Source: Nannocystis punicea
GTDB lineage: Bacteria > Myxococcota_A > Polyangia > Nannocystales > Nannocystaceae
DNA length: 64,000 bases
NCBI RefSeq assembly: GCF_026965555.1
Contig: NZ_CP114040.1
Location: forward strand, 9,832,001 to 9,896,000
Direction of reading: 5' to 3'
Part shown: positions 9,655-17,952 of the stretch, piece after piece
Layout of the letters: each line of letters begins with the position of its first letter
Position numbering within the stretch: position 1 is the first letter of the stretch
The notes under the pieces: model-generated
What the model saw: the letters and a program-made list of their open reading frames with translations, nothing else
The model's database searches: none
What the model was told of the DNA's origin: nothing
Position numbers and translations under genes: made by a program

Positions 9655-10556
9655 CGGGATTTCTTGATCTGGTCGGGGACATGACGCCCCGCGTTCCCCG
9701 CCACCAGCTCACGGACGACCAGTGGAACCTGATCGCGGACCTGTTTCCGACTCGCAACTGCAAGACGGGACGGCGCGCGAGAGATCGCCGGACGATCCTG
9801 AACGCCATCTTTTGGGTGCTCCGCACAGGAGCGCCGTGGCGTGATCTTCCGATCGAGTTCGGTCCATGGTCGACCGCGTGGGACTTCTTCAACAAGTGGA
9901 ACCAAGACAGGACGTTCGACGAGGTGCTGCGACGACTCCGCAGCTGCGTGGTTTCGCATGACGACCCCCCCGCTGAGCTCTGGTGCATCGACGGCACGTC
10001 GATCCGCGCGGCTCGCTGCAGCAGCGGCGGGGGGAAAATCGACGAACCCAGAAGAACCGAAGGATCACGCGCTGGGGCGCTCCCGGGGTGGCTGGGGCAC
10101 GAAGATCCACATCCTGTGTGACGCACACGGACACCCCCTCCACTTCCATCTCAGCGCCGGCCAGATCCACGACCAGACGATGGTCGACACCTTGCTCTGC
10201 GGCGCCGATGAGACTCTGCACGACGAGCACGGGACACCGATGGCTTGGCCCGTCGCGCTCGCCGGCGACAAGGGTTACCGAGCGAACTGGGTCGACCAGT
10301 ACCTGTTGAAGCTCGGCATCAAGCCCGTAATCCCGAGTAAGGAGAACGAGGACCGCTCCCTTCGACCTGTCGCATTCGACAAGGCCGTGTACCGGCGTCG
10401 AAGCATCATCGAGTGCCTCATCGGCTGGCTCAAGGAGTCACGCCGGATCGCTACCCGGTTCGAGAAGAAAGCCATTAACTTCGGTGCGATGGTTAAACTG
10501 GCGTTTATCCACCGCTACCTGCGCCTGCGTGCTTCATGCGCGATTTCGGACATGGC
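9613..10556 (+). mobile_element. IS5-family (IS427-like) insertion sequence
   Basis: A 944-bp element with near-perfect 18-bp inverted repeats (GCTATGTCCGAAATCCCG at 9613-9630; the other end reads GCCATGTCCGAAATCGCG). It is flanked by CTAG at 9609-9612 and 10557-10560. It carries two overlapping transposase frames, typical of the IS427 group. It is inserted into the disrupted STAND gene in the opposite orientation. Confidence 0.9.
9681..10121 (+). CDS. IS5-family transposase, N-terminal frame (orfA)
   Basis: Starts at ATG 9681 (MTPRVPRHQLTDDQWNLIAD). It shows the IS5/IS427 N-terminal signature FWVLRTGAPWRDLPIEFGPW and the first catalytic region ELWCIDGTSIRA. The frame then runs out of homology at a GGGGGGAAAA run (10029-10038), beyond which the second frame carries the matching sequence. 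Production of full transposase probably needs a +1 (or -2) shift in that run, as described for this IS group. The residues after about GGGK are out-of-frame readthrough. Confidence 0.85.
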   Translation: MTPRVPRHQLTDDQWNLIADLFPTRNCKTGRRARDRRTILNAIFWVLRTGAPWRDLPIEFGPWSTAWDFFNKWNQDRTFDEVLRRLRSCVVSHDDPPAELWCIDGTSIRAARCSSGGGKIDEPRRTEGSRAGALPGWLGHEDPHPV

Positions 10557-10560
10557 CTAG
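9841..10560 (+). CDS. IS5-family transposase, C-terminal frame (orfB)
   Basis: The conserved part begins near 10010 (AAAAGGKSTNPEEPKDHALG) and includes the DDE-domain blocks GRSRGGWGTKIHILCDAHGH, ALAGDKGYRANWVDQYL and YRRRSIIECLIGWLKESRRI, which hold the second Asp and the Glu. The first 50 or so residues of the open frame are out of frame with the real protein. The stop codon TAG at 10558-10560 is supplied by the CTAG target duplication rather than by the IS itself. Confidence 0.85.
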   Translation: MIFRSSSVHGRPRGTSSTSGTKTGRSTRCCDDSAAAWFRMTTPPLSSGASTARRSARLAAAAAGGKSTNPEEPKDHALGRSRGGWGTKIHILCDAHGHPLHFHLSAGQIHDQTMVDTLLCGADETLHDEHGTPMAWPVALAGDKGYRANWVDQYLLKLGIKPVIPSKENEDRSLRPVAFDKAVYRRRSIIECLIGWLKESRRIATRFEKKAINFGAMVKLAFIHRYLRLRASCAISDMA

Positions 10561-12831
10561 ATGGTTCTCAAAACCGCGGACTTCGAGAAAGAACGGCTCG
10601 ATGGCCTTGAGCCGGCCAAGCCACCAGGCAGCGCCACCCCCCTCCTCTGCGACAGCGGCGGACGCGCCTGCCTCGGCGAGTTCGCCGAGCAAGGACAGAA
10701 ACAACGACACCTCGGTTGCGCTCGGCCTGAGACCTGTCGGTTCGGGCGGCTCGCGCTCTTCAATAGCGCAGGCGAGACACGCGAAGAAGTAGCTGCGCGC
10801 TCGTTCTACGAACTTGCTCTCTTCGCGGCGAGGCTCATCGCCGCTTTCAGCGAACGATAGCGCACGGGGCAAGTCCATCGTGGTCGCCTTCGCGCGCCCC
10901 ACCCACGATCGGTGGCAGCGGAAGAGCCCAGATTGTCGGGCCTGTGGGGTGTTGATCCAGCGATCGGGATCGAAGCCTTCCCGGCAGCCGAGCCTCACAA
11001 TCTCGTCGGCGGCCTCCGACGGCGCGCCCCTTGGGTGATTGGCCAAGAACCGGAGCTCCTCCCGCTGCGGCTGGGTGGGCCCTCCAACGATGCAGTGTAC
11101 GGCGAGCGCCCTCACGTAGCGTTCGGAAGAGCACCACCTCGGCTCTTCATCGTAGCTCCCGAGGTGGCGCCGGAATGGTCCCTCCGCTGGGTCGTCGAGG
11201 ATTGCCGCCAGCAACGACGGTAAACGCTGCTCGAGAAGCGCCAACGAGCCGTCCGCACGATTTCCATGATAAGCGGAAGTGCGCCAGAGATCTGCGCAGC
11301 CGAGGAATAGCTCGCGGCAGATGTCGAGCTTTTCCGCCTGAAAGGCCACCTCAGAGGCTGCCACGATTTCATCAACAGACGCTTTGCTCCGGCGGGACGC
11401 GAACAGGTTGAGTTCAAGGTTGAGGTTGCGCGGCTCGCACGCTCGCAGCGCCTGCCAGGTTAGTCTTCCGAGGACGTCGGTCGCATCGGCAGCGGCGTGC
11501 AGGTAGTCGTCAAGGTAGTGCCGCTCTGTCGCTTTTCCCAGATCGCCCGACTCGAGGGCGGCCCATCCGCTCGCAGCCACCACACCGGCAATATCGGCGC
11601 GGCTACGGCCGGCGACCAGCGATTGTACACACCAATCGAGTGTGGCGGACGAGATCAGGGTCTGGTTGTCCCCGGCTTCGGCCCGCAGTTCCCACGCGTG
11701 TCGCCATCGCCAGTACTCGGGTGCATTAGTCTCGATCCATGCGATCACGCGTGGGCGAAGCGCCTCCGAAGCCGCTTGGTGTTCGGGGAGGGCCCGGACG
11801 AAGGCGCGCAAACTCTCGTGGAAGGCAGTCGTACCGGCTCGTGATGCTCCGAGTACGTGCCGGACCGAACGCTCGGCATGCTCAAGGCGTGGGATGTCGC
11901 CCTGGGTGGCAAGACACTGTATCAGGCCATTACGGGGCCAGGCCCAATCGAATTTGGCGAGCAGGTGGAGCAGTTGGTGGCCCTCCGGGGTGATGTTGTC
12001 CCAAAGTCGCTGATAGTAACTCGCTACAGGGCTGTTTGGCTCGAATCGAGGGAGCGCCCGAACTCGGGCGGGACGGAGTCCGACCCCGGTCTCTCGGGCG
12101 GCATTCAGAGTGTAATGCAGGATCAGTGGGTGACCGCTTGCCGTGTCGTTGAAAGCAGCAGCCAGTTCGTCGAGCATCCATTCTGATGAGTGCTCAGGGC
12201 CCGGCAAACCGAGTTCGTCCGTATAGTACTCGATCCATTTGCGAACCTCACTCAGGCTAAGGGGTGGAACCTCCAGCCATCGCTGGCGCGGGCAATGTTC
12301 GCGCAGATTCGGCGGAATGAGCGCCATGTCGACGGCCTGAGTTCCGATGACGAGGACGACCCCCTCTGGGATTGGCAGAAGTAGGTCGAAGAGACGGCGA
12401 AGTTCGTCCGCACTCCCAGTGTCGCGCCAAACATGATCGAGTCCGTCGACGATGACGACCAATGGGCTCATACCGGCTCGCCCGAGACCCGCGGACGCCA
12501 GGTACTGCGGCAATCTTTCCGCCACGGGGTTCGCACTGTCGGTTCCTGCTACGAGCTGCGCGTACGACGTACGCAACTGTCCGAGGAGCGCCTCGGCGGC
12601 CGTGCCGCATGCGGTTCGGAACCGGGTGGGATCGGTAAGCGAAAGAAAGTAGTGGTGTCGCACAACCGGCACGCCAGCGTCGTGAAGGCGGCCAACCAGC
12701 CAGCTGAGATACGTACTCTTTCCGGCCCCAGGGCTGCCCGTGACTACGACGACACGCTCCTCGCTACTCGAGATCCGGGGCCAAACTTCGCGGTCGCTCC
12801 ATTCCTGGGGAGCGACGTAATCGTCCGGCAC
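10534..12831 (-). pseudogene. STAND/NACHT-type NTPase fragment of the disrupted defence gene
   Basis: A 765-residue frame. The Walker A motif is GSPGAGKST (residues 32-40) and Walker B is VVIVDG followed by LDHVW (about 125-134). Winged-helix and helical arm sequence follows, then Ala/Leu/Glu-rich repeats to the C-terminus. This is a signal-transduction NTPase that would oligomerise on sensing a trigger and activate the N-terminal nuclease. The ATG at 12831 is internal: open sequence upstream in this frame (HIPPLIPQSFAVPDDYV) shows that the frame continued from the nuclease part. The last few residues (GHVRNRA) come from the IS5 end. Confidence 0.85.
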
Positions 12832-13199
12832 GGCGAAGCTTTGTGGGATGAGGGGTGGGATGTGCCATAGCGCAGCTTGCCGTCGCGCCTGGCGTCATCG
12901 AGCGAGGTCTTCCACTTCTGCAGTAGCGAGGGCTTCGGGCCTTTGGTTCCCTTCTCCCGTGTCGTCAATGCCTCCCAATCCCAGGGAACCGCAGGGTTAG
13001 TGCCGAACTTCACCTGTAACATGCGATGGGTGCCGTCGCGGAGTTCCGCTTGAATGTCGTCAAGTGAGCCGTCCATCGTCTCCAGGCGGACCCAGCGGTA
13101 GCGTTCTGGTTGTTCCAGCCATTGAACAAGGACTTCGGCCGACTGAAGATCTTGATACTCGTCGCCTGTGCGACGTGCTCCGGATGCCGTGAAGGTCAC
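12744..13199 (-). pseudogene. Cap4/DUF4297-like nuclease N-terminus of the disrupted defence gene
   Basis: The N-terminal module shows GARRTGDEYQDLQSAEVLVQ, then D48 in SLDDIQAEL and Q62-V63-K64 in MLQVKFG. These match the spacing of a PD-(D/E)xK DNA endonuclease of the Cap4/DUF4297 type, which degrades DNA indiscriminately once activated. The GTG start at 13199 is supported by GAGGAG 8 nt upstream. Correct coding ends near residue 112 (DARRDGKLRYG); the last 40 residues are out of frame after a one-base frameshift near 12865, where the NTPase frame takes over. Confidence 0.8.
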
Positions 13200-13484
13200 G
13201 CCGCTATCTCCTCGTTCGGGTGGTTGTTCGGGTCCCTTGCACCAACGGGCACACGTGCATGTTCAGACGGTACACCATAAGGGCCGAGCGGCGGTCGAGC
13301 TTCTCCCGGGTCGGCTCAGGGATCAAGGAGCGAAAACACGCATGCGCCAGCCTCGACCGTCGCTTCGCCGCTTCCATAGCCGATTTCGAATCGTGGACAA
13401 ACCCGACTTCGCACCGCAACCCTGCTCGAAAACGAGCATTCTTTCGTTCCCATAGGTGGGGCTTTCAAGTTTCGGTAAAGGCTC

Positions 13485-13500
13485 TGCGCAAATTTGCGCA
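13485..13500. promoter_or_regulatory. 16-bp perfect palindrome upstream of the STAND gene
   Basis: TGCGCAAATTTGCGCA is a perfect two-fold symmetric site in the 441-bp gap between the nuclease start (13199) and a plus-strand gene start (13641). The rest of the gap shows no gene. The site has the form of an operator for a dimeric regulator; no regulator is identified. Confidence 0.4.
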
Positions 13501-13640
13501 ATTGGAAAAAAGCATCCTCACAAGATGAAGACTGCTCGCAGAGTTGCCGCACCCGATGAGCGCCGCCATTCTGGCTACGCCGGGCACGTCGTCCGGACCC
13601 CGACACCAGTCCGGAGCAGGATCATCAGGAGATCCGGATA

Positions 13641-13862
13641 ATGAACTTTACTGGAACCGAAACATTGGATGAAGTATTGGCGGCTGTTCTCACGGCCCAC
13701 GACAAGATCCCCCTTACGGAGTTCCGTCTCTTGTTCAGGAAGGAAGGAGAAGATTGGGTTGTTGCCCTAGACAGCGAAGGGCGTAAGAGGGCGGCTCCGT
13801 TCCGAGATACGAACGGACAGCAACGCCTTGATCTTCGACCAGGCCAAGTCGATCGGGGCTGA
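13641..13862 (+). pseudogene. 5' end of an unknown gene cut by an IS630 remnant
   Basis: ATG at 13641 has a good ribosome site (AGGAG, 8 nt away). About 50 residues look genuinely coding (MNFTGTETLDEVLAAVLTAH then DKIPLTEFRLLFRKEGEDWV). Homology-like composition stops near 13800, where transposase sequence on the other strand begins, so the remaining 20 or so residues are junction sequence. No family is recognised from the surviving part. Confidence 0.45.
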
Positions 13863-14036
13863 GGTCGGGAGAGTAGGCGGCAAGTACAGGGGCGCCGCGC
13901 CGTAGGACTCGATGAGTTGCTTGCGGCCGCGGCCGTCGATGGTCGTCGCGGCATACAGGTGCATCCTGAACGCCGAACTGAGAGCGGCGGCCGACGTGGA
14001 TGCCTCAAAGGCGTGGTGCGCGCCCAGTTCATCCGG
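13817..14036 (-). pseudogene. IS630-family transposase remnant
   Basis: The minus strand encodes RGRKQLIESYGAAPLYLPP then PIDLAWSKIKALL, the end of the IS630 DDE domain (family pattern: IE..GA.LLYLPPYSPDLNPIE..WSK.K). A possible upstream match, ELGAHHAFE, corresponds to the family's DNLGAH motif. The tyrosine and aspartate of YSPD are lost and no flanking ends are visible, so this is a dead fragment. Confidence 0.6.
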
Positions 14037-14160
14037 CTTCGTTGGCTCCGTCGCCGCAAGGCGGCGTGCCACGATCGGATGATTTGGGTGCGAAAGCTGC
14101 CCAGGCGGCTGCCGCTCGCGTCGGTCCGGCCGCGCGGGCGCCGGGGCTGAGGCGGGCGCC

Positions 14161-14583
14161 ACCGCGGTCGCGCGCACTACCATCCTCACCTGCCCGGGCT
14201 ACCACCTCGACCAGCACTGGGGGCCGCTCATCAACGTGCCCCGCAACGCGATGGGCGACGAGCAGTACCGGCAGGCGATCCTGACCCGCATGCTGGCGCT
14301 CCGCACCGCAGGCACCTCGACGCAGCTGATGTACATCGTGCGCAAGGTCGTCGGCGGCAAGCCGACGATCAAGTTCTCGCCGTTCTACCCGAAGGCCTGG
14401 GTCATCACCGTGCTGGAAGCCGAGCCGGCGCTGCTGCAGCTCATCGCGCCGCTGCTCGGCCGAGCGGGTCCCGCTGGCGACGGCCCAGCAGGCGATGGGG
14501 CAGGTCGAGCTGCTCGACCTGCCGGTCCGCGGGCTCGCTTTCGTTCTGCGAGTACGCGCGGCTCTGCGCCCTCTGAAGCATAA
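14161..14583 (+). pseudogene. Phage tail/baseplate-like fragment
   Basis: An open plus-strand segment reads LTCPGYHLDQHWGPLINVPR, then GDEQYRQAILTRMLALRTAG and TSTQLMYIVRKVVGG. The pattern (short region, then DEQYR..I..R....R..GT...L..I) resembles tail-end proteins of Mu-like or DUF2612 type from contractile phages. There is no clear start. After LLG (about 14465) a second frame (TAQQAMGQVELLDLPVRGLA) becomes more coding-like, suggesting a frameshift. Family assignment is tentative. Confidence 0.4.
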
Positions 14584-14614
14584 TTTGCGGTAGTCTTTGA
14601 TGACTATGGGTCAT

Positions 14615-14633
14615 AGCCCGCTGAGAGCGGGCT
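14615..14633 (+). terminator. Hairpin downstream of phage fragment
   Basis: AGCCCGCT-GAG-AGCGGGCT forms an 8-bp stem with a 3-nt loop, immediately after the phage-like fragment and before the next gene. There is no long T run, so termination strength is uncertain. Confidence 0.45.
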
Positions 14634-14667
14634 TGCTGAGCGGGCCCGGACGGGATATTCTTGCTTT

Positions 14668-15339
14668 ATGAAAGCATGGCGTCTAACTCTGTGCGCGATG
14701 AGTGGCTTCTTGGCCGCAATGGTTCTCCCTGGCCGAGATGCTCATGGTGATATCGACAATTGTATTGATGTGGTGATGGTTGGTGCGATTGGAGCGCATC
14801 TGGCGACCGACCTGTGTGTGAATGACGTGGTGTCCGATGTGTATGGTGCCACGCCGGCCGAAGACCACGCTTCGGTAAAGCGTTATGGCCGTTGTGCAAT
14901 TCGCCCTGCTGGTCGAGGGGGGCTGTGTGCCGGACGGGTGTTTATCTCTAACGGTGGACTAAAGGTGTATCGTGTATTCGGCTTCCCGGCAGGCAAATCT
15001 AGCGGGTGGTGGTCGTTAGAAATGCCGATGGAAGAAACCTTGAGTGAGTATAGAAGCAAAAACGTTATTTGTAAAGAGTGGAACTCGGGGAAGAAAGTTA
15101 GGATCTGTCAGCTCAAGGCTGGCGTTCCTTTTGTGATCGGGCCGGGTCAGAGCACGGACTGCGAGATCGGGAGCTTAGGATATTCGCCCAGAAACCAGGT
15201 CTGGATTCCTAAGCCAGAGACCGGCTTTGAGGTTTTTGAAGGAGAATGCGAAGAGAAGACCTTGCTCTGGACCGACGTCCCCGGACCGGAGCGGCAAGAG
15301 CTAGGCGCGGCTCTTGAAGTCGACGCGACGGGCGACTAG
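14668..15339 (+). CDS. Secreted protein of unknown function, lower GC
   Basis: A 223-residue protein with a clear signal peptide (MKAWRLTLCAMSGFLAAMVL, cleavage probably after ..AHG). The mature part carries about eight cysteines (NCIDV, DLCVND, RCAIRP, GLCAGR, VICKEW, RICQLK, DCEIG, ECEEK), suggesting disulfide bonds outside the cytoplasm. Codon use is more AT-rich than in neighbours. It lies between two phage-tail-like fragments, in the position of a moron gene carried by a prophage. No family is recognised. Confidence 0.7.
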   Translation: MKAWRLTLCAMSGFLAAMVLPGRDAHGDIDNCIDVVMVGAIGAHLATDLCVNDVVSDVYGATPAEDHASVKRYGRCAIRPAGRGGLCAGRVFISNGGLKVYRVFGFPAGKSSGWWSLEMPMEETLSEYRSKNVICKEWNSGKKVRICQLKAGVPFVIGPGQSTDCEIGSLGYSPRNQVWIPKPETGFEVFEGECEEKTLLWTDVPGPERQELGAALEVDATGD

Positions 15340-15348
15340 GCGCAGGTC

Positions 15349-15444
15349 ATGGCGACCAAGCCCGTCGACAACCTGCCCGAGTGGGCCGACAACTCGGACG
15401 GCGGCAACTACCTCGGCGGCCCATACGCGGGCCAGCGGGCGTAG
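15349..15444 (+). pseudogene. Phage tail-protein N-terminal remnant
   Basis: A 31-codon frame starts MATKPVDNLPEWADNSDG and stops early. The opening MATKP..NLPEWAD is typical of the first residues of tail fibre or tail-end proteins in phages, which are far longer, so this is a truncated remnant. It supports reading 14161-15444 as prophage debris. Confidence 0.45.
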
Positions 15445-15818
15445 GCATTTGTGTGCCAGAAGGTCGAGCTCGCTGTCCAAAGAACGCGGTTCGGACCGCC
15501 GCAGTTCCTCATCTAGCGAATTGCCATGCCAGTTCCCGGACGGGGTTCATAATCATGCGGCGGACCGCGTACTGACGGGCTCGGGCCCCGATCTACTAAG
15601 CGTAAGCGCCCTCGGAGATCGACGACGAGAGCCTTCGACGATCGCGGGCGCGCCTCGCCGCCGACGTCTTCACGTCACGCTAGCGAAGCGAGGCCTGGTG
15701 CCGATTGCCCCCAGATGTGGCATGTCCATTCGGCCTCAGGTCCCCCCCCGGGGGGGCCGTGAAATCTGCTCGCCGCGCGCTAGAATGGAGAACCGACAAC
15801 CCAGCAGGAGTCTGCACT
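15445..15818. other. Intergenic, no gene seen
   Basis: No convincing reading frame on either strand. A run of nine C and seven G (near 15742) forms a C9/G7 inverted pair. The ribosome site of the next gene (AGGAG, 15806-15810) is at the right edge. Confidence 0.5.
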
Positions 15819-16310
15819 TTGAAACGCGCCTTGAAATACCTGGGCCTCAGTTGCGTGCTTCTCTGCAGCTTCAATGTCCACGCCAGCGCCGTCCGGTTGG
15901 GGCTCGAAGAGCTGACCAGCATCGGTAAAAGAGTGCTCAAGAGATTGAAGACCGGCGGCGAAGGTGCTCTGAATGGCGCTACCCTCAAAACAGCTCTTGA
16001 GAAGGAATTTGCACCAGGCGGTAGGCTTGCGCATCTCAAGAATGTCGACTCCGACAACCTTACCCCCAGCCAATGGAAAGATGTCCACGATGTGATGGCA
16101 AGCCTTGCCAGGGAGCCTCACTATTCTGATTATTGCGGATCTTGCGTCTCGCGCGGCAATCCCGCGTTCACAGCGGCCGTAGTCTCCCCCCCCACGGTTA
16201 GGACTGGAGACTTGAAGTGGATTATTGAAGCCGTTCCCCAGACTCTTGAGGCACTCCAAGATTCGCTCAAGGCTCACTCCCGGGGAAAAACTTCAATCGC
16301 CTTAGCATAA
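15819..16310 (+). CDS. Secreted protein of unknown function, frame-0 part
   Basis: The start chosen is TTG at 15819: AGGAG lies 8 nt upstream and the product then begins with a good signal peptide (LKRALKYLGLSCVLLCSFNV..ASA). The longer open frame back to 15705 has no ribosome site and a non-coding-like prefix. The mature part is helical (LTSIGKRVLKRLKTGGEGAL), with a Cys pair in DYCGSCVSRG. It stops at 16310, but the adjacent -1 frame continues seamlessly from the G GGA AAA heptamer at 16283-16289, so this may be only the first 157 codons of a 278-residue protein. Lower GC than the backbone. No family is recognised. Confidence 0.6.
   Translation: MKRALKYLGLSCVLLCSFNVHASAVRLGLEELTSIGKRVLKRLKTGGEGALNGATLKTALEKEFAPGGRLAHLKNVDSDNLTPSQWKDVHDVMASLAREPHYSDYCGSCVSRGNPAFTAAVVSPPTVRTGDLKWIIEAVPQTLEALQDSLKAHSRGKTSIALA
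16283..16289 (+). promoter_or_regulatory. Candidate -1 frameshift slippery site G GGA AAA
   Basis: In the upstream frame the codons are CGG GGA AAA ACT. A simultaneous -1 slip gives GGG AAA AAC TTC, which is exactly the frame of the downstream segment (KNFNRLSIKELRRIWLVG). It fits the X XXY YYZ rule. I did not find a strong downstream pseudoknot by eye. Confidence 0.4.
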
Positions 16311-16315
16311 AAGAG

Positions 16316-16654
16316 TTGCGTCGGATTTGGTTGGTCGGCCAAATTCGAGCTTCAGCCCAAGGAGAAAAGAGGTTGTTTATCGATCGCCTCTTGAAATTCG
16401 TGGATGTCGAAGACGGAGACGAGTTGCTGGCCATGGCCCTCCTTGAGTTGGACTTGGTGACCGTGAAGGGCGTGTCAAGCGACCTCAAGCGAATCTTGAG
16501 AGAGAATCCAGACGCCTCACCTGCACAGCTCAAGGTTCTCTTTGAAAAAGCCTTAGCCAATAAAGGAAACGGTCACGAGGTCGATGGTCGGATGACCAGT
16601 ATCGCCAGTACGTTTTTTGCCAAAAAATGCTTTGGCCTCCAAGGGAGGAACTAG
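16316..16654 (+). CDS. -1 frame continuation of the secreted protein
   Basis: Open frame RRIWLVGQIRASAQGEKRLF onward, then FVDVEDGDELLAMALLELDL and a short helical C-terminus. Coding-like sequence extends upstream of the nominal TTG (16316) to the slippery site (GKNFNRLSIKELRR), and no ribosome site precedes it. It is therefore better read as the C-terminal part of the 15819 gene, reached by a programmed or mutational -1 shift, than as a separate gene. Confidence 0.5.
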   Translation: MRRIWLVGQIRASAQGEKRLFIDRLLKFVDVEDGDELLAMALLELDLVTVKGVSSDLKRILRENPDASPAQLKVLFEKALANKGNGHEVDGRMTSIASTFFAKKCFGLQGRN

Positions 16655-16932
16655 GGCCGGCCGCGACGACTGTACCGCGCAATGACGACGGCGCGGAAGG
16701 CCGCAAACCCGTCGCAGCGCTCGATCGAGATCGACGAGAAGAGAGGCGCTGCCGAAGGCGTCCTCGGACCGCGAGCAGTACCATTCTGGGCAAGCTGCCC
16801 GGCTCGCTGACCGAGGAGCTGCGTGGCTGTCGCGTGGACCAGCCTGCTTCCAGGTCACTCCGACAACCACGCCACCGTAGCGCTTCTGGTGGGGGCATCG
16901 CGCTGGTGACGATGAATGTTCCTGCGAACACG

Positions 16933-17850
16933 TCATGTGTCGCTCAGGCCACCCGCCAGGCGCTGCGCTCGCCACCAGCGCCACGTCGATTGCAACCCTT
17001 CGGCGAGCGAGATCCGCGGCGACCATCCGAGCTCGCGCGCCGCGTGGGTACCGTCGGCAAGCTCGCGGAGGGTTTGCGGGGTGCGCTGGAGGGTGTGCCG
17101 GATCGTGCCGCCCCCCGCGAGGGCGATGATCCGCCGCGCGAGGTCGAGGGCGCTGATCTCCTCGGGCGCGGCGAGGTTGACGGTGCCGCGGAACCCGGCG
17201 TGGCGCACGACGGTCGCCAGACCGTCAGCGACGTCGTCGACGTGCATCGGCGAGCGCGTCTGTCGCCCGTCGCCGTGGACGAGCAGCTCACCCCGCTCAT
17301 CGGCGGCGCGCATGAAGCGGGCGACCGCCAGGGCCTCGCGCATGCCCGGGCCATAGACCCCCGGGAACCGCACGATCGCCGCGTCGAGTCCGAAGCTGGC
17401 CACCATCCCCGAGACAACCTGTTCAGCCGCGAGCTTGGTCTGCGCATAAATTTCGGTGGGGTTGGGGACGGCGCATTCCGGAGTCGGGTAAGTGTCCTGA
17501 TTACCGTAGACGCACAAAGTCGAGGCGAGGACGAGCCGGCCCTGGCGGCGGCGGACGACGTCGGCGACGCAGGCGGTGCCGAGCACGTTGATGCGTGTGG
17601 CCTCGACCGGACGCTCGCGTGCTTCGTACAAATCGGCATAGGCGGCGAGGTGAACGACGGTATCGCCAGGTTCGATAGCCGAAAGCAGGGCCCGCTCGTC
17701 GCAGACGTCGTGGCCGTCGTGGAGGTCGAACGGGAGCGCCGGATAGCCGTTCGCGGCGAGCCGGCGTACGAGGGCGGCGCCGATGAAGCCGCGACCGCCG
17801 GTGACGACGACGCGCCGAGGGGCATTGCTGGACGGTGACGACACGCGCAT
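16933..17850 (-). CDS. NAD(P)-dependent sugar epimerase/dehydratase (extended SDR)
   Basis: A 305-residue extended short-chain dehydrogenase. The Rossmann motif is VTGGRGFIGAALV (about residues 16-28), the active site is S110-T111 followed by YAQTK (Y135, K139), and substrate-side sequence RFPGVYGPGM follows. Its substrate is probably a nucleotide sugar. The start ATG at 17850 is chosen because the family begins here; the open frame upstream to 18246 is antisense to the next gene. It is divergent from the 17953 operon with a 102-bp shared promoter region and may supply the sugar for the glycosyltransferase-like protein there. Exact reaction unknown. Confidence 0.88.
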   Translation of the reverse strand: MRVSSPSSNAPRRVVVTGGRGFIGAALVRRLAANGYPALPFDLHDGHDVCDERALLSAIEPGDTVVHLAAYADLYEARERPVEATRINVLGTACVADVVRRRQGRLVLASTLCVYGNQDTYPTPECAVPNPTEIYAQTKLAAEQVVSGMVASFGLDAAIVRFPGVYGPGMREALAVARFMRAADERGELLVHGDGRQTRSPMHVDDVADGLATVVRHAGFRGTVNLAAPEEISALDLARRIIALAGGGTIRHTLQRTPQTLRELADGTHAARELGWSPRISLAEGLQSTWRWWRAQRLAGGLSDT

Positions 17851-17952
17851 GTCCTGTCCCAGAAGGGTGAAAAAGAGGCTGCCGGGTCCCGCCGGGGGCG
17901 TCAAGAGTCCGCTTTTCTCCTGGCGAGCGCTCGGATATGCTGGCGTCCCGCC

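Larger units (their letters stand above)
4926..13199 (-). pseudogene. Disrupted Cap4-like nuclease / STAND NTPase defence gene (whole locus)
   Basis: Five minus-strand open frames with continuous homologous logic make one original gene. In order these are an N-terminal PD-(D/E)xK nuclease (13199), a P-loop NTPase, a long helical C-terminal region, and a stop at 4926. It is broken four times: a frameshift near 12865, an IS5-family element at 9613-10556, a frameshift near 9245 and an IS1380-family element at 6587-8342. Removing each IS with one CTAG copy restores reading exactly. Across the IS5 site it reads GFENHLVRPEQVRK, and across the IS1380 site RRIDGAPSWSAERMVHF. The reconstructed gene is about 5.57 kb, near 1,850 codons. 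The GTG start at 13199 has a GAGGAG ribosome site 8 nt upstream. Nuclease plus STAND NTPase plus helical sensor is the architecture of anti-phage sensors of the Avs/NACHT type. Confidence 0.88.

Noticed and set aside
15741..15757. C9/G7 run as a possible assembly artefact or terminator
   Set aside because: The inverted pair has no loop room and no T run. It is noted in the intergenic entry but no function is assigned.
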